This document shows positions 16,217-24,980 of a stretch of 64,000 nt of DNA, piece after piece. Every line of letters starts with the position of its first letter. Within the stretch, counting starts at the first letter, position 1. Under the pieces are notes generated by a model. It was not told the DNA's origin and did not search any database. It saw only the letters and a list, made by a program, of their open reading frames with translations. Origin of the DNA: Pseudooceanicola marinus (GTDB taxonomy: Bacteria > Pseudomonadota > Alphaproteobacteria > Rhodobacterales > Rhodobacteraceae). A program made the position numbers and the translations under genes. The DNA is taken from the NCBI RefSeq assembly GCF_020177265.1, contig NZ_JAIVMC010000016.1, positions 1-64,000 on the forward strand. Reading direction: 5' to 3'.

Positions 16217-17161
16217 ATGGCTACCGACACGATCGACCTGATCCCGGTTGTCGATATTTCCGAGTTCATCAGCGGCGGCCCCGGCGCGGGCGCGGTGGTC
16301 GAGAAGATCCGCACCGCCGCCACCGAAAGCGGCTTTTTCCTGGTCACCGGCCACGGGGTCGACCCGGCGGCGACCAAGCGCCTGTACGACCTGGCCTATG
16401 CGTTCTTCGATGAACCGCAGGACTGGAAGGTCGGCGTGGGGCGCGGCAAGGACGTCGAAGGCGGCGTGGCCTTCGCCCCGATGAAGGAAGAGGCCCTGGC
16501 GGGCACCCTGGGGATGAAGACCCCGGGCGACCTGAAGGAAAGCCTGAACTTCGGCCCGCGCCTGGCCGGCGACACCTGGCCCGACCGCCCCGCAGGGCTG
16601 GAGGCGGCGTTCCGCGACTATTTCGTCGAGATGGAGACGCTGGCGCGTCACCTGCGCGGCATCTTCTGCACCGCCATCGGCCTGGCGCCCGATTTCTTCG
16701 AGAAGGATTTCGAGAACCACCTCTCGGCCCTGCGCGTCATCAACTACCCCGAACAGAGCGAGCCGCCCGAGGACGGCCAGCTGCGCGCGGGCGAACATAC
16801 CGATTACGGCTTCATGACCATCCTGCGGTCCGAGGCCAGCGCGGGCGGTCTGCAGGTGCAGCGCCGCGATGGCGTCTGGCTGGACGCGCCCAACATCGAG
16901 GGCGCCTATGTGGTCAACATCGGTGACGCCTTCATGCGCTGGTCGAACGACGAATGGGTCAGCACCCCGCACCGCGTGGCCAACCCGCCGTCGGGCTTCC
17001 ACGGCACGGCGCGGCGCCAGTCGATCCCGTTCTTCCTGAACCCCGCGGCCGAGACGATGATCGAATGCCTGCCGCCCTTCGCCAAGGATGGCGCCAAGTA
17101 CGAACCGATCAGCTTTGCCGATTACATCGCGCTGAAGACCAGCCAGGCCTTCGGCGGCTGA
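16217..17161 (+). CDS. 2-oxoglutarate/Fe(II)-dependent oxygenase, isopenicillin N synthase-like
   Basis: Cytoplasmic non-heme iron dioxygenase of the IPNS/ACC-oxidase-like family. Iron ligands are seen as HTD (about residues 194-196, in GEHTDYGFMTIL) and a distal histidine in STPHRVANP (about 252), followed by the RQS 2-oxoglutarate/carboxylate contact (about 262-264). An N-terminal DIOX_N region includes TESGFFLVTGHGVD. AAGGAGG six bases before the ATG at 16217 fixes the start; the longer open frame from 16181 lacks a ribosome site. It heads an apparent operon with a complete ABC importer and is divergent from psuKG, so it may hydroxylate or demethylate an imported compound, perhaps a modified nucleoside or base. 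The substrate is unknown. Confidence 0.87.
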   Translation: MATDTIDLIPVVDISEFISGGPGAGAVVEKIRTAATESGFFLVTGHGVDPAATKRLYDLAYAFFDEPQDWKVGVGRGKDVEGGVAFAPMKEEALAGTLGMKTPGDLKESLNFGPRLAGDTWPDRPAGLEAAFRDYFVEMETLARHLRGIFCTAIGLAPDFFEKDFENHLSALRVINYPEQSEPPEDGQLRAGEHTDYGFMTILRSEASAGGLQVQRRDGVWLDAPNIEGAYVVNIGDAFMRWSNDEWVSTPHRVANPPSGFHGTARRQSIPFFLNPAAETMIECLPPFAKDGAKYEPISFADYIALKTSQAFGG

Positions 17162-17299
17162 GCCCGTTTCGCGGCCCCTCCCCGGGGGTCGCTTCGGGGT
17201 GTCCCCTCTCCCCTTCCGGGGGCGCTCCATTTCCGGCACCGGGCAGCAAGATCCGGGCCGTTTCCGTCCACAGCGACAGTTCAACAGAGGAAGACACAC

Positions 17300-18331
17300 A
17301 TGACCCTGACACGACGTCAAACCCTTGGCGGCATGGGCGCCCTTGGCCTCAGCGCCTTCATGCCCCGCTACGCCTATGCCCAGAACAGCGAAACCCTGGT
17401 GGTGCCGACCCTCGGCGGCGTCTGGGAACAGTTCTGGCGCGAGAACATCGCCCCCGCCTTCACCGAGATGACCGGCGCCAACGTGACGCTGGACGTGGGC
17501 AACGGCCGCGTCTTCGGCGCCAACCTGCGTGCCGCCGGCGCCGAGGAGCCGCCCTATTCCATCGTGATGACCAACGAGGTCTTCGCCCAGTCCCTGCGCA
17601 AGGAAGGCTTCTTCGAAGAGCTGGACCTGGAGAAGATGCCGAACTACGCCGATCTGTATCCGATCGCGCAGACCGCCGGCGGCTATGGTGCGGTTGGCAC
17701 CTATTCCCCGATCGGCATCGGTTTCCGCACCGACATGGTGCCCGCGCCGAGCGCCTGGAAGGACCTGTGGAAGGACGATTACAAGGGGCTGATCGGCCTC
17801 TACAACTTCGCCAACTCCGCCGGCAAGATGGAGCTGCTGCTGGCCTCGAAGATCTTCGGCGAAGACCAGTATGACGTCGACGCGGGCTTTGCCGCGCTGG
17901 CCGATCTGGGCCAGGTGATCCAGGTCGATTTCAACCTGTCCACCGCCATGGCCTCGGGCGAGATCGCCATCGCGCCCTTCGATTTCGCCGAAATCGTCCG
18001 CCTGAAGGGCCAGGGCCTGCCCGTCGATTACGTGGTGCCCGAAGAAGGCGTGATCGCCTTTGACCAGACCCTGAACATCCTGGCCAATGCGCCGAACAAG
18101 GACCTGGCCTATGCCTATGCCAACTTCCTGATCTCCCCCGAGATCCAGGAGATGCTGATGCGCCAGTTCTTCACCTCGCCCACCAACTCGAAGGTCATCG
18201 TGCCCGACGAGCTGAAGGAACAGGTGCCGATCTCCGGCGAGGACATGGCGGCGATCCTGCAGTGGGACTGGGAATTCGTGAACGAGAACCAGAACGACCT
18301 GTCCGAACGCTGGGCCCGCGAGGTCGGCTGA
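17300..18331 (+). CDS. ABC transporter solute-binding protein, Tat-exported, PotD/family-1-like
   Basis: Periplasmic binding protein for the importer encoded downstream. The N-terminus MTLTRRQTLGG carries a twin-arginine signal, a hydrophobic stretch to about residue 25, and an AYAQ cleavage site, so folded export is expected. The mature protein (about 315 aa) resembles spermidine/putrescine or other type-2 binding proteins (family 1), with VPTLGGVWEQFWRENIAP at its start. It follows the oxygenase by 138 bp and precedes ATPase and two permease genes in the same direction. Substrate family labels for such proteins are unreliable; polyamines are not implied by any nearby polyamine enzyme here. 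Confidence 0.85.
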   Translation: MTLTRRQTLGGMGALGLSAFMPRYAYAQNSETLVVPTLGGVWEQFWRENIAPAFTEMTGANVTLDVGNGRVFGANLRAAGAEEPPYSIVMTNEVFAQSLRKEGFFEELDLEKMPNYADLYPIAQTAGGYGAVGTYSPIGIGFRTDMVPAPSAWKDLWKDDYKGLIGLYNFANSAGKMELLLASKIFGEDQYDVDAGFAALADLGQVIQVDFNLSTAMASGEIAIAPFDFAEIVRLKGQGLPVDYVVPEEGVIAFDQTLNILANAPNKDLAYAYANFLISPEIQEMLMRQFFTSPTNSKVIVPDELKEQVPISGEDMAAILQWDWEFVNENQNDLSERWAREVG

Positions 18332-18411
18332 CCCGCCCCCTTTCGCATGACAGGAGGCAGGGCCCGAGCGGCCCTGCCTCGGCACTTAGGCACGACAGGA
18401 ACGCGCATATC

Positions 18412-19458
18412 ATGACCGAAGTCAGGTTGAACCGGCTCACCAAGATCTACTCGGGCGGCAAACCGGCGGTGGATTCCATCACGCTCGACATTCCCTCGGG
18501 GCAGTTCGTTTCGCTGCTTGGCCCCTCGGGCTGTGGCAAGACCACGACCCTGAAGATGCTGGCCGGGTTCGAGGACGTGACCAGCGGCGAGATCGCCTTT
18601 GACGGCGAGGACGTGGGCCGGGTGCCTGCCGAGGATCGCGACATCGGCATGGTGTTCCAGAACTACGCGCTGTTTCCCCATATGACGGTGCAGCAGAACC
18701 TGGCCTTCGGGCTGGAGATGCGGAAGGTCTCGAAGGCGGAGATCAAGCGCCGCGTGCAGGCCACGCTGGAGATGGTGCAGCTGGATCACCTGGCGGATCG
18801 GTACCCTGCGCAGCTGTCCGGCGGGCAGCAGCAGCGGGTCGCCATCGGCCGCGCCCTGACGATCGAGCCGCGCATCCTTCTGCTGGACGAGCCGCTGGCC
18901 AACCTCGACGCCAAGCTGCGCGAGGAAATGCGCGTCTTCATCCGCGATTTGCAGAAACGGGTCGGCATCACCACCGTCTACGTCACCCATGACCAGGCCG
19001 AGGCCATGACCATGTCGGATCTGGTGGTGGTGATGTTCGACGGCCATATTGCCCAGGCCGGCGCGCCCCGCGAGATCTACGAGACCCCGAAGACCGCCAA
19101 GGTCGCGGGCTTCGTCGGCCAGGTGAACCTGATCGAGGCGCCCATGGATCCCGCGACGCCCGGCCATGCCGCCACCCCCTTCGGTCCCGTGCCGGTCACC
19201 GCGCCGGGCGTGGGCGAAACCGTGACCCTGGCCCTGCGCCCCGAGGCCATCGACATCGCCCCCGCAGGCGCCCCCGGCACCCCCGCGACCATCGAGCGGG
19301 TGCAATATTCCGGCGCCATCGTGGACTATACCCTGCGCTTTGCCGACGGCACGGCGATGGAGGTGAAGACGATCCCGCGCCATCCCTTCGCCACGGGCGA
19401 TGCGGTCAGCCTGTCGGTGGACCTGGCGCGCTTCCGTCAGCTGGAACGGGAGTATTGA
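18412..19458 (+). CDS. ABC transporter ATP-binding protein, PotA-like
   Basis: ATPase subunit of the importer. From the ATG at 18412 it has 348 residues: Walker [11 protein letters not shown]-loop, signature LSGGQQQRVAIGRAL, Walker B ILLLDEPLANLD, H-loop TVYVTHDQAEAMT, then a TOBE/OB regulatory domain from about 245. The open frame starts earlier (18262), overlapping the binding-protein gene, but family similarity starts at MTEVRLNRLTKIY. The stop at 19456 is one base from the permease ATG, showing tight operon coupling. CUT1/polyamine-type ATPases share this architecture. Confidence 0.92.
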   Translation: MTEVRLNRLTKIYSGGKPAVDSITLDIPSGQFVSLLGPSGCGKTTTLKMLAGFEDVTSGEIAFDGEDVGRVPAEDRDIGMVFQNYALFPHMTVQQNLAFGLEMRKVSKAEIKRRVQATLEMVQLDHLADRYPAQLSGGQQQRVAIGRALTIEPRILLLDEPLANLDAKLREEMRVFIRDLQKRVGITTVYVTHDQAEAMTMSDLVVVMFDGHIAQAGAPREIYETPKTAKVAGFVGQVNLIEAPMDPATPGHAATPFGPVPVTAPGVGETVTLALRPEAIDIAPAGAPGTPATIERVQYSGAIVDYTLRFADGTAMEVKTIPRHPFATGDAVSLSVDLARFRQLEREY

Positions 19459-19459
19459 G

Positions 19460-20299
19460 ATGTCGCAGCGCAAGACCTTCCTGCTGCTGCTGCCCGCCGG
19501 GGTCCTGCTGGTCGTCTTCCTGGCGATCCCCTACGTCAGCGTCTTCATCTCGGCCTTCCGCGAACCGGGGCAGGGCACACCCTATGGCGAGGGCTACACC
19601 ATCGCCAACTTCACCCGCATCCTGGGCGACTGGTTCTATGTGAAACAGGCGCTGAACACGATGCTGATCGGCGCGGTCACGACACTGGCGACGCTGGTGA
19701 TCGGCCTGCCGGTGGCGTTTCAGCTGGCGCGCCCGGACCTGAAGCTGCGCGGGCTGTTCTACGGCATCGTGCTGTCGCCGCTTCTGGTGGGGATCGTCAT
19801 CCGGTCCTACGGCTGGACGATCCTTCTGGGCAACAACGGCGTCATCAACCGGACCCTGCGGGAGTGGGGCTGGATCGATGGGCCGCTGCCGCTGATGTAC
19901 AACACCCTGGGCATCGTCATCGCGCTGACCCACGTGTTCCTGCCCTTCATGATCCTGCCGATCATGTCGGCGGTGCAGGGCATCGACCCCTCGGTCGGTT
20001 CCGCCGCGCGGTCCCTCGGCGCGAAACGCCCGACGGTGATCCGCCGCGTGCTGCTGCCGCTGGCCATGCCGGGGATCCAGTCGGGCTGTATCCTGGTCTT
20101 CGTGCTGGCGCTGTCGTCCTACGTGACGCCTGCCCTGATCGGCGGCCTGCGGGTGAAAACCACCGCCGTGACGGTCGTCGATGCGATGATCGACACCTTC
20201 CAGTGGCCCTTCGGTGCCGCGCTGGCGCTGACCCTGTCGGTGCTGGGCGGCGGCTCGGTTCTGATCTTCGCCCGCCTGACACGCATGAAGTGGAAATGA
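19460..20299 (+). CDS. ABC transporter permease, PotB-like
   Basis: Inner-membrane permease of the BPD_transp_1 family. The ATG at 19460 follows the ATPase stop by one base; 279 residues. A first hydrophobic helix (LLLLPAGVLLVVFLAIPYV) is followed by a large periplasmic loop, then five more predicted helices. The EAA loop that docks to the ATPase is seen as GSAARSLGAKRPTVIRRVLL. The stop overlaps the next permease start in an ATGA arrangement. Together with the second permease it forms a heterodimer typical of polyamine/opine/iron-type importers. Confidence 0.9.
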   Translation: MSQRKTFLLLLPAGVLLVVFLAIPYVSVFISAFREPGQGTPYGEGYTIANFTRILGDWFYVKQALNTMLIGAVTTLATLVIGLPVAFQLARPDLKLRGLFYGIVLSPLLVGIVIRSYGWTILLGNNGVINRTLREWGWIDGPLPLMYNTLGIVIALTHVFLPFMILPIMSAVQGIDPSVGSAARSLGAKRPTVIRRVLLPLAMPGIQSGCILVFVLALSSYVTPALIGGLRVKTTAVTVVDAMIDTFQWPFGAALALTLSVLGGGSVLIFARLTRMKWK

Positions 20300-21084
20300 C
20301 CATGGGCCGCAATGTCCTCAACATCTACTGCCTGGCGGTCTACGCCTTCCTGCTGGCACCGATCTTCGTGGTCGTGGGCGCGTCCTTCAACGCCGGCGAA
20401 TTCCTGACCTTCCCGCCGCAGGGCCTGTCGCTGCGCTGGTACTTCACCTTCTTCGAGAACGAGGTCTTCCTGCGCGCCATCGGCACCTCGCTTTGGATTG
20501 CCGCCGTCGCCACCTTCTTTTCGGTGATCATCGGCACCATGGCGGCGATCCACTACGTGAACTTCGCCGGGCGCTACAAGGAGGCCGTGCGCGTCGCCGC
20601 CCTGTCGCCGCTGCTGCTGCCGGAAATCCTGACGGCCATCGCCCTGCTGTTCTTCCTCTACGACATCGGCATCGGCACCACGACGATGTTCGGCCTGCTG
20701 GTCGGCCACGTGCTGATGACGCTGCCCTTTGTCTTCATGAATGTCTCGGCCTCGCTGGAGGCCTATGACACCGACTGGTCCATGGCGGCCCGGTCCCTGG
20801 GCGCGCGGCCCTTCACCCGGTTCCGCCGCATCATGCTGCCGCTGATCAAGCCGGGGATGATCGGGGGGGCGCTGTTCAGCTTCGTCATCAGCTTCGACAT
20901 CTTCACCATCTCGCTGCTGCTGAAATCCATCGGCACGGCGACCCTGCCGATCCAGCTGTTCGACTACCTGAAGACCAACTACACCCCCGAGGCCGCGGCC
21001 GTGTCCACCCTGTCCATCGTGGCGACGATCACCGTGGTGGTGATCGTGGAGAAGGTGATCGGGCTGAAGATGCACAAGTTCTGA
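20296..21084 (+). CDS. ABC transporter permease, PotC-like
   Basis: Second inner-membrane permease. The start codon overlaps the previous stop (ATGA at 20296-20299); 262 residues. Six hydrophobic segments are visible, beginning YCLAVYAFLLAPIFVVVGAS, and the EAA loop is AARSLGARPFTRFRRIMLPL. It completes the oxygenase-linked importer and is followed after 28 bp by a hairpin terminator. The whole unit (16217-21084) therefore reads as one transcript encoding oxygenase, binding protein, ATPase and two permeases. Confidence 0.9.
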   Translation: MTMGRNVLNIYCLAVYAFLLAPIFVVVGASFNAGEFLTFPPQGLSLRWYFTFFENEVFLRAIGTSLWIAAVATFFSVIIGTMAAIHYVNFAGRYKEAVRVAALSPLLLPEILTAIALLFFLYDIGIGTTTMFGLLVGHVLMTLPFVFMNVSASLEAYDTDWSMAARSLGARPFTRFRRIMLPLIKPGMIGGALFSFVISFDIFTISLLLKSIGTATLPIQLFDYLKTNYTPEAAAVSTLSIVATITVVVIVEKVIGLKMHKF

Positions 21085-21112
21085 CGCGATTGCTCCCCCC
21101 TTCAGAGCCTTT

Positions 21113-21143
21113 ACGGGGCGGGCCAGAGGGTCCGCCCCGTTTG
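21113..21143 (+). terminator. Terminator of the oxygenase-ABC operon
   Basis: ACGGGGCGG (21113-21121) pairs with CCGCCCCGT (21132-21140), 9-bp stem and 10-nt loop, followed by TTTGT. It starts 28 bp after the second permease stop. Confidence 0.75.
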
Positions 21144-21230
21144 TCGTCTGCCCGCGGTGAGGGGATTGTGACGTATTATTCCCATCAGTAACTGTTTGCT
21201 TATGAGTGGAATAACCCCCATATTCCCCTC

Positions 21231-22337
21231 ATGGAGATCTGGAACACCCCCGCCTGGCCGCACTTCCGGCACGATCCGGCCGCCACAGAGGCCCGGCTGG
21301 CGCAGGTCGCGGCGCGCCTTGGCGCGATGCAGGGAATGCAGGCAGGGCTGTCGGCGGAGGATCGGCAGGCGGCCTTCCTGCGCGCGGTGACCGGCGAGGC
21401 GCTGGCCTCCTTCGCGATCGAGGGCGTGCCGCTGCAGGCGGAGGAGATCGAGGCCTCCGTCGTCGCCTCGCTGGCGCATCGCGACCGGGCGGCGGGGCCG
21501 GTGAAACGCACCGATGCCATTGCAGACCTGATGCTGGAGGCGCGCGCGGGCGAGGGGCCGCTGACCGCCGACCGGCTGCACCATTGGCACGCCCTGCTGT
21601 TTCACGGCACCGAGGCGGAGGAGCGCGGCCAATGGCGCAGCTTCCCGATGGAGATCGTGCGCGGCCCCACGGGGCGGCGCGAGGATGTCCTTTACACCGC
21701 ACCCCCACCTGACCGGCTGGCGGCAGAGATGGCGCGGTTCCTGGGCTGGCTGGCCGAGGCGCCCCACCCGGTGCCGATCCGCGCCGCCCTGGCGCATCTG
21801 TGGTTCGAATCCATCCACCCCTTCGCCGATGGCAACGGGCGCATCGGGCGGGCGATCATCGAGCATGTCTTCGCCAGCGATCCCGGCGGGGCGCTGCCCT
21901 TTTCGCTGTCGCGGCAGATCGAGGCCGACAAGCGCGGCTATTACGCCGCGCTGCAGGCCGGGCGGCGGGTGACGGGCGCGGCGATCGACGCCACGCCCTT
22001 TGTCTGCTGGCTGCTGGACCGGCTGCTGGCGGGGGTCGATGCGGCGGAGGCGGAGGCGCGTTTCCTGCTGCGGCGCAATAGGTTCTTTACCCGGCACGGC
22101 GATCTTCCTCCCCGGGCGGATCAGGTCCTGCGGCGGCTTTTCGCGGAAGGCGAGGCACGGCTGGCCCAGGGCATCAGCGCCGGCCCCTGGGGCAAGATCG
22201 CCCGCGTCTCGCCCGCCACGGCCACCCGCGACCTGGCCGACCTGGAACGGCGCGGCGTGCTGCGCCGGGGCGAGGGGGGCGGCCGGTCGACCCGGTTCTA
22301 CCTGGTGGAAGACGACCCCGCGACGCCGCGCAGATAG
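21231..22337 (+). CDS. Fic-domain protein with N-terminal inhibitory motif and C-terminal winged helix
   Basis: Fic proteins usually transfer AMP to target proteins. The catalytic motif HPFADGNGRIGR (about residues 198-209) is intact. Near the N-terminus, ASFAIEG (about 63-69) matches the S/TxxxE inhibitory helix of class II Fic proteins, so activity is likely self-restrained by the glutamate. The C-terminal segment (about 300-360, with ISAGPWGKIARVSPATATRD) looks like a winged helix, a layout common in DUF4172/Fic regulators. It is a single gene between two terminated operons, with an AT-rich leader (21170-21230). No partner antitoxin gene is adjacent, consistent with cis inhibition. The target is unknown. 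Confidence 0.9.
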   Translation: MEIWNTPAWPHFRHDPAATEARLAQVAARLGAMQGMQAGLSAEDRQAAFLRAVTGEALASFAIEGVPLQAEEIEASVVASLAHRDRAAGPVKRTDAIADLMLEARAGEGPLTADRLHHWHALLFHGTEAEERGQWRSFPMEIVRGPTGRREDVLYTAPPPDRLAAEMARFLGWLAEAPHPVPIRAALAHLWFESIHPFADGNGRIGRAIIEHVFASDPGGALPFSLSRQIEADKRGYYAALQAGRRVTGAAIDATPFVCWLLDRLLAGVDAAEAEARFLLRRNRFFTRHGDLPPRADQVLRRLFAEGEARLAQGISAGPWGKIARVSPATATRDLADLERRGVLRRGEGGGRSTRFYLVEDDPATPRR

Positions 22338-22490
22338 AGTGCGCCTGACCGCCGGTTCGATAAAACCTAAGGGCGCGTGCCTTTCGGGCGCGCAGGCATA
22401 TGTCTATACCTCGCGCGATGGCGTGACGGCCCCCCGGGGCCGGTCCGCGCGACCGATCCAGCAGCGCCCGCAGGGGCCAGAGGTGAGTTG

Positions 22491-23552
22491 ATGACACAGA
22501 AACCGATCAAGGGCCCGGCGATCTTCCTGGCGCAGTTCCTGGGCGACGAGGCCCCCTTCGACACGCTGGAGGGGCTGGCCGGATGGGCCGCGGATCTGGG
22601 CTACAAGGGGGTACAGGTCCCCTGCGACCCGAAGCTGATCGACCTGGACCTGGCCGCCACCTCGAAGGATTACTGCGACGATCTTCGCGGTGTCTGCGCC
22701 GACAAGGGCGTGGAGATCACCGAGCTGTCGACCCACATGCAGGGGCAGCTGGTGGCGGTGCATCCCACCTACGCCCCGCAGTTCGATGCCTTCGCCCCCG
22801 AGGCGCTGCGCGGCAAGCCCCGCGAGCAGGCCGACTGGGCCGCGGGCGAGGTCATCAAGGGCGCCAAGGCGTCGCGCAACCTGGGCCTCGACGTGCAGGT
22901 CGGGTTTTCCGGCGCCCTGTGCTGGCCCTTCCTTTACCCCTGGCCGCAACGGCCCCAGGGGTTGATCGAGGAAGGCTTCGCCGAGCTGGTGCGCCGCTGG
23001 CGGCCGATCCTGGACGCGCACGAGGATCTGGGCGTCGATTACGCCTTTGAACTGCACCCCGGCGAGGACCTGATGGACGGCGCCAGCTTTGAACGCTTCG
23101 TCGCGGCGCTGGACGGGCACAAACGGGCGACGATCGCCTACGACCCGTCGCATTTCGTTCTGCAGGGACTGGATTACCTCCAGTTCATCGACCTTTACCA
23201 CGACCGGATCAGCGCCTTTCACGTCAAGGATGCCGAGCTGAACTGCGATGGCCGCCAGGGCGTCTATTCCGGGTTCAACGGCTGGACGGACCGCGCCGGG
23301 CGCTTCCGCAGCCTGGGCGACGGGCAGGTCGATTTCGCCGGCATCTTCGGCAAGCTGACCCAGTACGGGTATCAGGGCTGGGCGGTGCTGGAATGGGAAT
23401 GCTGCCTGAAATCGCCGGCGCAGGGCGCGGCAGAGGGCGCGCCCTTCGTCGCGCGCCACATCATCGAACCGACGCCGGTGGCCTTCGACGATTTCGCGGG
23501 CGGGGCGACGGACACGGCAACACTGAACAAACTTCTGGGGCTGGACGCATGA
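22491..23552 (+). CDS. Sugar phosphate isomerase/epimerase family (xylose isomerase-like TIM barrel)
   Basis: A 353-residue AP-endonuclease-2-type TIM barrel protein. Metal-binding residues are suggested by YAFELHPGEDLMDG, IAYDPSHFVLQGLD and SAFHVKDAEL in the expected order. The ATG at 22491 follows GGTGAG closely; the frame opens further upstream at 22377, but that extension has no family resemblance. Its stop overlaps the next gene's start (ATGA), so it works with a Gfo/Idh/MocA dehydrogenase. Such pairs act on keto-sugars, inositols or 3-keto-glycosides. There is no transporter next to them; the LacI-controlled importer at 41300-46557 is a possible partner. The substrate is unknown. Confidence 0.85.
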   Translation: MTQKPIKGPAIFLAQFLGDEAPFDTLEGLAGWAADLGYKGVQVPCDPKLIDLDLAATSKDYCDDLRGVCADKGVEITELSTHMQGQLVAVHPTYAPQFDAFAPEALRGKPREQADWAAGEVIKGAKASRNLGLDVQVGFSGALCWPFLYPWPQRPQGLIEEGFAELVRRWRPILDAHEDLGVDYAFELHPGEDLMDGASFERFVAALDGHKRATIAYDPSHFVLQGLDYLQFIDLYHDRISAFHVKDAELNCDGRQGVYSGFNGWTDRAGRFRSLGDGQVDFAGIFGKLTQYGYQGWAVLEWECCLKSPAQGAAEGAPFVARHIIEPTPVAFDDFAGGATDTATLNKLLGLDA

Positions 23553-24646
23553 AACAGATCGCACTGGGCATGGTCGGCGGCGGGCAGGGCGCCTTCATCG
23601 GCGGCGTGCACCGTATCGCCGCGCGGCTGGATGGCCGCTTCAACCTGGTCGCCGGCGCGCTGTCGTCGGATCCTGAGCGCGCGGCGGCCAGCGCCGCCGA
23701 ACTGGGGATCGAGCGCAGCTATACCGATTGGGCCGAGATGGCCCGGGCCGAGGCCGCGCGCCCCGATGGCATCAAGGCGGTGGCCATCGTCACCCCGAAC
23801 CACGTGCATTTCGGCCCCGCCAAGGCCTTCCTGGAGGCGGGCATTCACGTCATCTGCGACAAGCCGATGACCGCCACCCTGGAGGAGGCGCTGGAGCTGC
23901 GCGAGATCGCGGCGAAATCCGATGCGCTGTTCATCCTGACCCATACCTATGCGGGCTACCCGATGCTGCGCGAGGCGCGGCGGCTGGTGGCCGAGGGCGC
24001 CCTGGGCAAGCTGCGCATGGCGCAGGTGGAATATGTGCAGGACTGGCTGGCGGAGCCGGTCAGCGGCAAGCAGGCCGACTGGCGCGCCGATCCGAAACAG
24101 GCAGGCACCGGGGCCATCGGTGACATCGGCACCCATGCGGCGCATCTGGCGCGCTTCGTCTCGGGCCTGCCGATCGAACAGGTGGCCGCCGAAATGCACA
24201 CCTTCGTCGAAGGCCGCGTCGTGGATGACAATATCCATGTGATGATGCGCCTCGGCGCGGGGGTGCGCGGGATGCTCTGGGCCAGCCAGGTGGCGCCGGG
24301 CCACGACAACGACCTGCGCCTGCGGGTGATCGGGGAAAAGGCCACCGTCGACTGGTGCCACGACCGCGCGGAGGAGCTGCGCTTCACCCGTCTCGGCGAG
24401 GCGCCGCAGATCCTGACCCGCGGCGGCCCCGGATTCGAGGGCCAGGCGCGCGTGCCCGGCGGCCACCCCGAGGGCTATCTGGAGGCCTTCGCCTCGATCT
24501 ACGCCGATGCGGCCGACGCCATTGAGGCCGGCGCGCTGCCCGAGGGGCTGCCCGGCGTCGAGGAAGGGGTGCAGGGCCTGCGCTTCATCGAGGCCTGCCT
24601 GGCCTCGGATGCGGACGACGGCCGCTGGACCGCGCTCAAGGACTGA
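23549..24646 (+). CDS. Gfo/Idh/MocA family NAD(P)-dependent oxidoreductase
   Basis: A 365-residue sugar or inositol dehydrogenase-type protein. The N-terminal Rossmann fold reads GMVGGGQGAFIGGVHR; the second signature CDKPMTATLEEALELREI is the (E/D)KP motif carrying the catalytic lysine; the C-terminal alpha/beta domain includes GAIGDIGTHAAHLARFVSG with its conserved D/H pair. The start overlaps the isomerase stop (ATGA at 23549-23552). With the isomerase it could oxidise a sugar hydroxyl and rearrange or cleave the product. Two hairpins follow the gene, the second with a T tract. Confidence 0.88.
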   Translation: MKQIALGMVGGGQGAFIGGVHRIAARLDGRFNLVAGALSSDPERAAASAAELGIERSYTDWAEMARAEAARPDGIKAVAIVTPNHVHFGPAKAFLEAGIHVICDKPMTATLEEALELREIAAKSDALFILTHTYAGYPMLREARRLVAEGALGKLRMAQVEYVQDWLAEPVSGKQADWRADPKQAGTGAIGDIGTHAAHLARFVSGLPIEQVAAEMHTFVEGRVVDDNIHVMMRLGAGVRGMLWASQVAPGHDNDLRLRVIGEKATVDWCHDRAEELRFTRLGEAPQILTRGGPGFEGQARVPGGHPEGYLEAFASIYADAADAIEAGALPEGLPGVEEGVQGLRFIEACLASDADDGRWTALKD

Positions 24647-24980
24647 GCAAATGGCAGGCGCCCACGGGCCGGATCGTGCCCGTGGGCCGCGCCGGGCCGG
24701 TTAGGCAGGACGTAATGAACGGGACGGGCAGGTGACTGCGCCGTCCCGTTTTGCATCCGGGTTTCAGGTTAAGCCATTGAAATTGATGGCGCGCCTCTTG
24801 CGCTGATAACTATCCGCTAAGAAAGATTATGTGAATCTGAACGCAGCGTACGCCGGTTGATTAGCCGTTTCCCAAGCAAGGGTTTTGAAATTCATGTTTT
24901 TGGCCCTGCGCGCCATCCCCTACCTTCGGCCTCATCCCCGCAGCGGGAAAACGCATTTACAGGACATGAGGTAACAGGAA
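24647..24980. other. Intergenic region with two hairpins and the monooxygenase leader
   Basis: 334 bp without a gene. A 10-bp hairpin (24660-24687) and a terminator (24718-24752) follow the Gfo/Idh gene. The rest is AT-rich compared with its surroundings (notably around 24770-24900) and should hold the promoter of the flavin monooxygenase. I see no clear repeat or operator in it. Confidence 0.6.
24718..24752 (+). terminator. Terminator after the isomerase-dehydrogenase pair
   Basis: AACGGGACGG (24718-24727) pairs with CCGTCCCGTT (24741-24750), a perfect 10-bp stem, and the 3' arm runs into TTTT. Confidence 0.75.

Noticed and set aside
17165-17180. Further copy of the parS-like GTTTCGC core
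   Set aside because: GTTTCGCGGCCCC matches only the left half and is not palindromic.
16145-18385. 746-codon open frame on the minus strand
   Set aside because: Antisense to the oxygenase and solute-binding protein genes; the translation shows the same biased composition and no recognisable motif.
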